A DNA stretch of 10,757 nt, from contig CAMWKC010000055.1 of NCBI GenBank assembly GCA_947174735.1, forward strand, positions 1 through 10,757. Direction: 5' to 3'. The DNA is from an uncultured Porphyromonadaceae bacterium (lineage in GTDB: Bacteria > Bacteroidota > Bacteroidia > Bacteroidales > Muribaculaceae). Below are positions 6,969-10,757 of this stretch, piece by piece; position 1 is the stretch's first letter, and each line of letters begins with the position of its first letter. Under the pieces are notes generated by a model that did no database searches, had not been told where the DNA came from, and saw only the letters and a program-made list of their open reading frames with translations. The position numbers and the translations under genes are program-made.

Positions 6969-7141
6969 TCGGATTAATCGGAGTTATCGGAATCGGAGCT
7001 ATCTGAGTTATCAGAACTATCAGAATAATCGATTATTCCGATAACTCCGACAGTTCTGATAGCTCCGATTCCGATAACTCCGACAGTTCTGATAACTCCG
7101 ACAGTTCCGACAGCTCCGATTAATCCGATAACTCCGACAGC
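6969..7141. repeat. Degenerate 9-nt minisatellite in inverted arrangement
   Basis: From 7037 to 7141 the plus strand consists of eleven 9-nt units of the form TCCGAYARY (TCCGATAAC, TCCGACAGT, TCTGATAGC and so on) plus one 6-nt truncated unit at 7064-7069, with no gaps. From 6969 to 7028 the same unit appears in the opposite orientation (TCGGATTAA, TCGGAGTTA and so on), again with one 6-nt unit at 6987-6992. Larger direct repeats arise from this: a 24-nt stretch at 7038-7061 recurs at 7071-7094. The right end overlaps the last codons and stop of thiF. Degenerate related sequence may extend left to about 6958. Confidence 0.93.
6978..7083. repeat. 106-nt near-palindrome between the convergent operons
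   Basis: Arms of 26 nt at 6978-7003 and 7058-7083 are perfect inverted complements. The axis lies between 7030 and 7031, inside the perfect 16-nt palindrome GAATAATCGATTATTC (7023-7038). Over the whole 53-pair half-length, 45 positions match. In minus-strand RNA it would form a long hairpin just after the thiF stop. A second pairing, 6969-6983 with 7114-7128 (15 nt perfect), is an alternative outer register. Confidence 0.93.
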
Positions 7142-7839
7142 CTCATAGTCAGGGTGTCTATCTGCAGGAGGCGTCCGGTGAGTGGGTGCCCGGTGTCGGT
7201 TAGGAGTTTTATAGCCTCGGTGGCTTGTAGGGAGGCTATGAGACCTGGTACCGGCCCTAGGACACCGGTAGCAGAGCAGGGAGTGAGGCCGCAGGCTTCA
7301 GGCAGGTCAGGAAAGAAATCCCGGTAGGTAGGTCCATCAGGCAACTGTGTTGTAATCTGACCTACAAAGCCGCGTACACCGCCTATTATGCAAGGTCGTT
7401 GCAGAGTATATGCCGTGTCACTTACAAGGTATTTAGTAGCCGGATTATCACTGCCTTCGATGATAATATCATAGCGCGACAACAATTCGGAAGCATTGGC
7501 GTGCGTCAGTACAGTGTTATAGGATTCAATTCGGACGTCCGGGTTTACGGCACGTAATTTTGTTTCAAGTGCTTGTACTTTAGGCCTCCCGAGATCATCT
7601 TCTGTATAAGCTAACTGGCGTTGCAGATTGCTTAGGCCTACAGTATCGAAATCTACTATACCTATACGTCCTATTCCGGCAGCCGCAAGATACATAGCTG
7701 TTATACAGCCTAAAGCCCCGGCGCCGACTATGAGAACCGAAGCATTCATAAGCCGCATCACACCTTCGGTGCCTATCTCGGGAAGGGCTATAGTACGTGA
7801 ATGACGTATTAACTGTTCGTTAGTAAGGTTAGAAACCAT
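7120..7839 (-). CDS. thiF: ThiF/MoeB-family adenylyltransferase, probable ThiS-activating enzyme
   Basis: A 239-residue E1-like protein expected to adenylate the ThiS C-terminus so that it can receive sulfur for thiazole synthesis. ATP-binding features seen: GAGALG (39-44), Asp63 and Asp65 in IVDFD, NLQRQ (71-75), Lys87 in GRPK, and Asp131 in EGSDN. The C-terminal half has ATGVLGPVPG and SLQATEAIKLL, typical of the family. Both zinc-binding CxxC pairs of MoeB and E. coli ThiF are absent; the first position reads TYRD. Cys183 and Cys188 remain, and Cys188 lies where E. coli ThiF has its sulfur-linking cysteine. It starts 2 nt after thiH, so it is probably translationally coupled. Its last codons (LSELSD) lie inside the 9-nt repeat array. 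A MoeB role cannot be excluded, but the context favours ThiF. Confidence 0.88.
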   Translation of the reverse strand: MVSNLTNEQLIRHSRTIALPEIGTEGVMRLMNASVLIVGAGALGCITAMYLAAAGIGRIGIVDFDTVGLSNLQRQLAYTEDDLGRPKVQALETKLRAVNPDVRIESYNTVLTHANASELLSRYDIIIEGSDNPATKYLVSDTAYTLQRPCIIGGVRGFVGQITTQLPDGPTYRDFFPDLPEACGLTPCSATGVLGPVPGLIASLQATEAIKLLTDTGHPLTGRLLQIDTLTMRLSELSD

Positions 7840-7841
7840 AA

Positions 7842-10757
<2,916 letters not shown>

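Noticed and set aside
6949..6972. G-rich stretch as a possible quadruplex
   Set aside because: Only two-layer G runs could be formed, and the stretch is better explained as decayed repeat units next to the terminator.
6969..7141. CRISPR array or insertion-sequence end
   Set aside because: The units are only 9 nt, contiguous and without spacers, and there is no transposase or target duplication. It is a minisatellite with an inverted copy.
7120..7160. Idea that the repeat array truncated ThiF and removed its C-terminal zinc hook
   Set aside because: As I recall, Bacteroidetes ThiF proteins without zinc ligands normally end at about this point after an I-D-x-x-T-M segment, so the length of 239 residues looks normal.

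Overview
The window comes from a bacterium of the Bacteroidales. Evidence is the gene order, the A-rich leaders without clear Shine-Dalgarno sequences, a TAACTTTG box matching the Bacteroidetes -7 consensus TAnnTTTG, and the Bacteroidetes-type protein sequences. Muribaculaceae is my best guess at family level, from overall protein character only; the sequence does not prove it.

Positions 1-6948 (plus strand) hold the end of the spc ribosomal operon followed by the alpha operon. The order is rpsE (3' part), rpmD, rplO, secY, map, infA, rpmJ, rpsM, rpsK, rpsD, rpoA, rplQ. Most genes are 6-38 bp apart. Two spacers stand out. One of 117 bp before rpsM carries a probable internal promoter. One of 287 bp before rpsD can fold into several helices, including a 7-bp long-range closing helix, and is probably an autoregulatory S4 leader. 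The run ends in a strong intrinsic terminator at 6909-6948. Together these genes make ribosomal proteins, the RNA polymerase alpha subunit, the Sec channel, initiation factor 1 and methionine aminopeptidase.

Positions 6949-7141 lie between two convergent operons and are filled by a degenerate 9-nt minisatellite (TCCGAYARY type) arranged as a large inverted repeat. The repeat runs into the last codons of the minus-strand thiF gene. Past the thiF stop, the same frame continues as a Ser-Glu-Leu repeat for 28 codons. This is the most unusual structure in the window.

Positions 7120-10757 (minus strand) are the distal part of a thiamine biosynthesis operon, transcribed right to left. The order is a probable end of thiG at the very edge, then thiC (pyrimidine branch), thiH (tyrosine lyase of the thiazole branch) and thiF (ThiS adenylyltransferase). 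thiC and thiH overlap by 13 nt and thiH and thiF are 2 nt apart, so translation is probably coupled. Any TPP riboswitch or operon promoter would lie to the right of the window.

I saw no tRNA or rRNA gene, insertion sequence, CRISPR array or phage gene. I found no new multi-gene system; the interest lies in the non-coding structure of the two ribosomal spacers and the repeat next to thiF.
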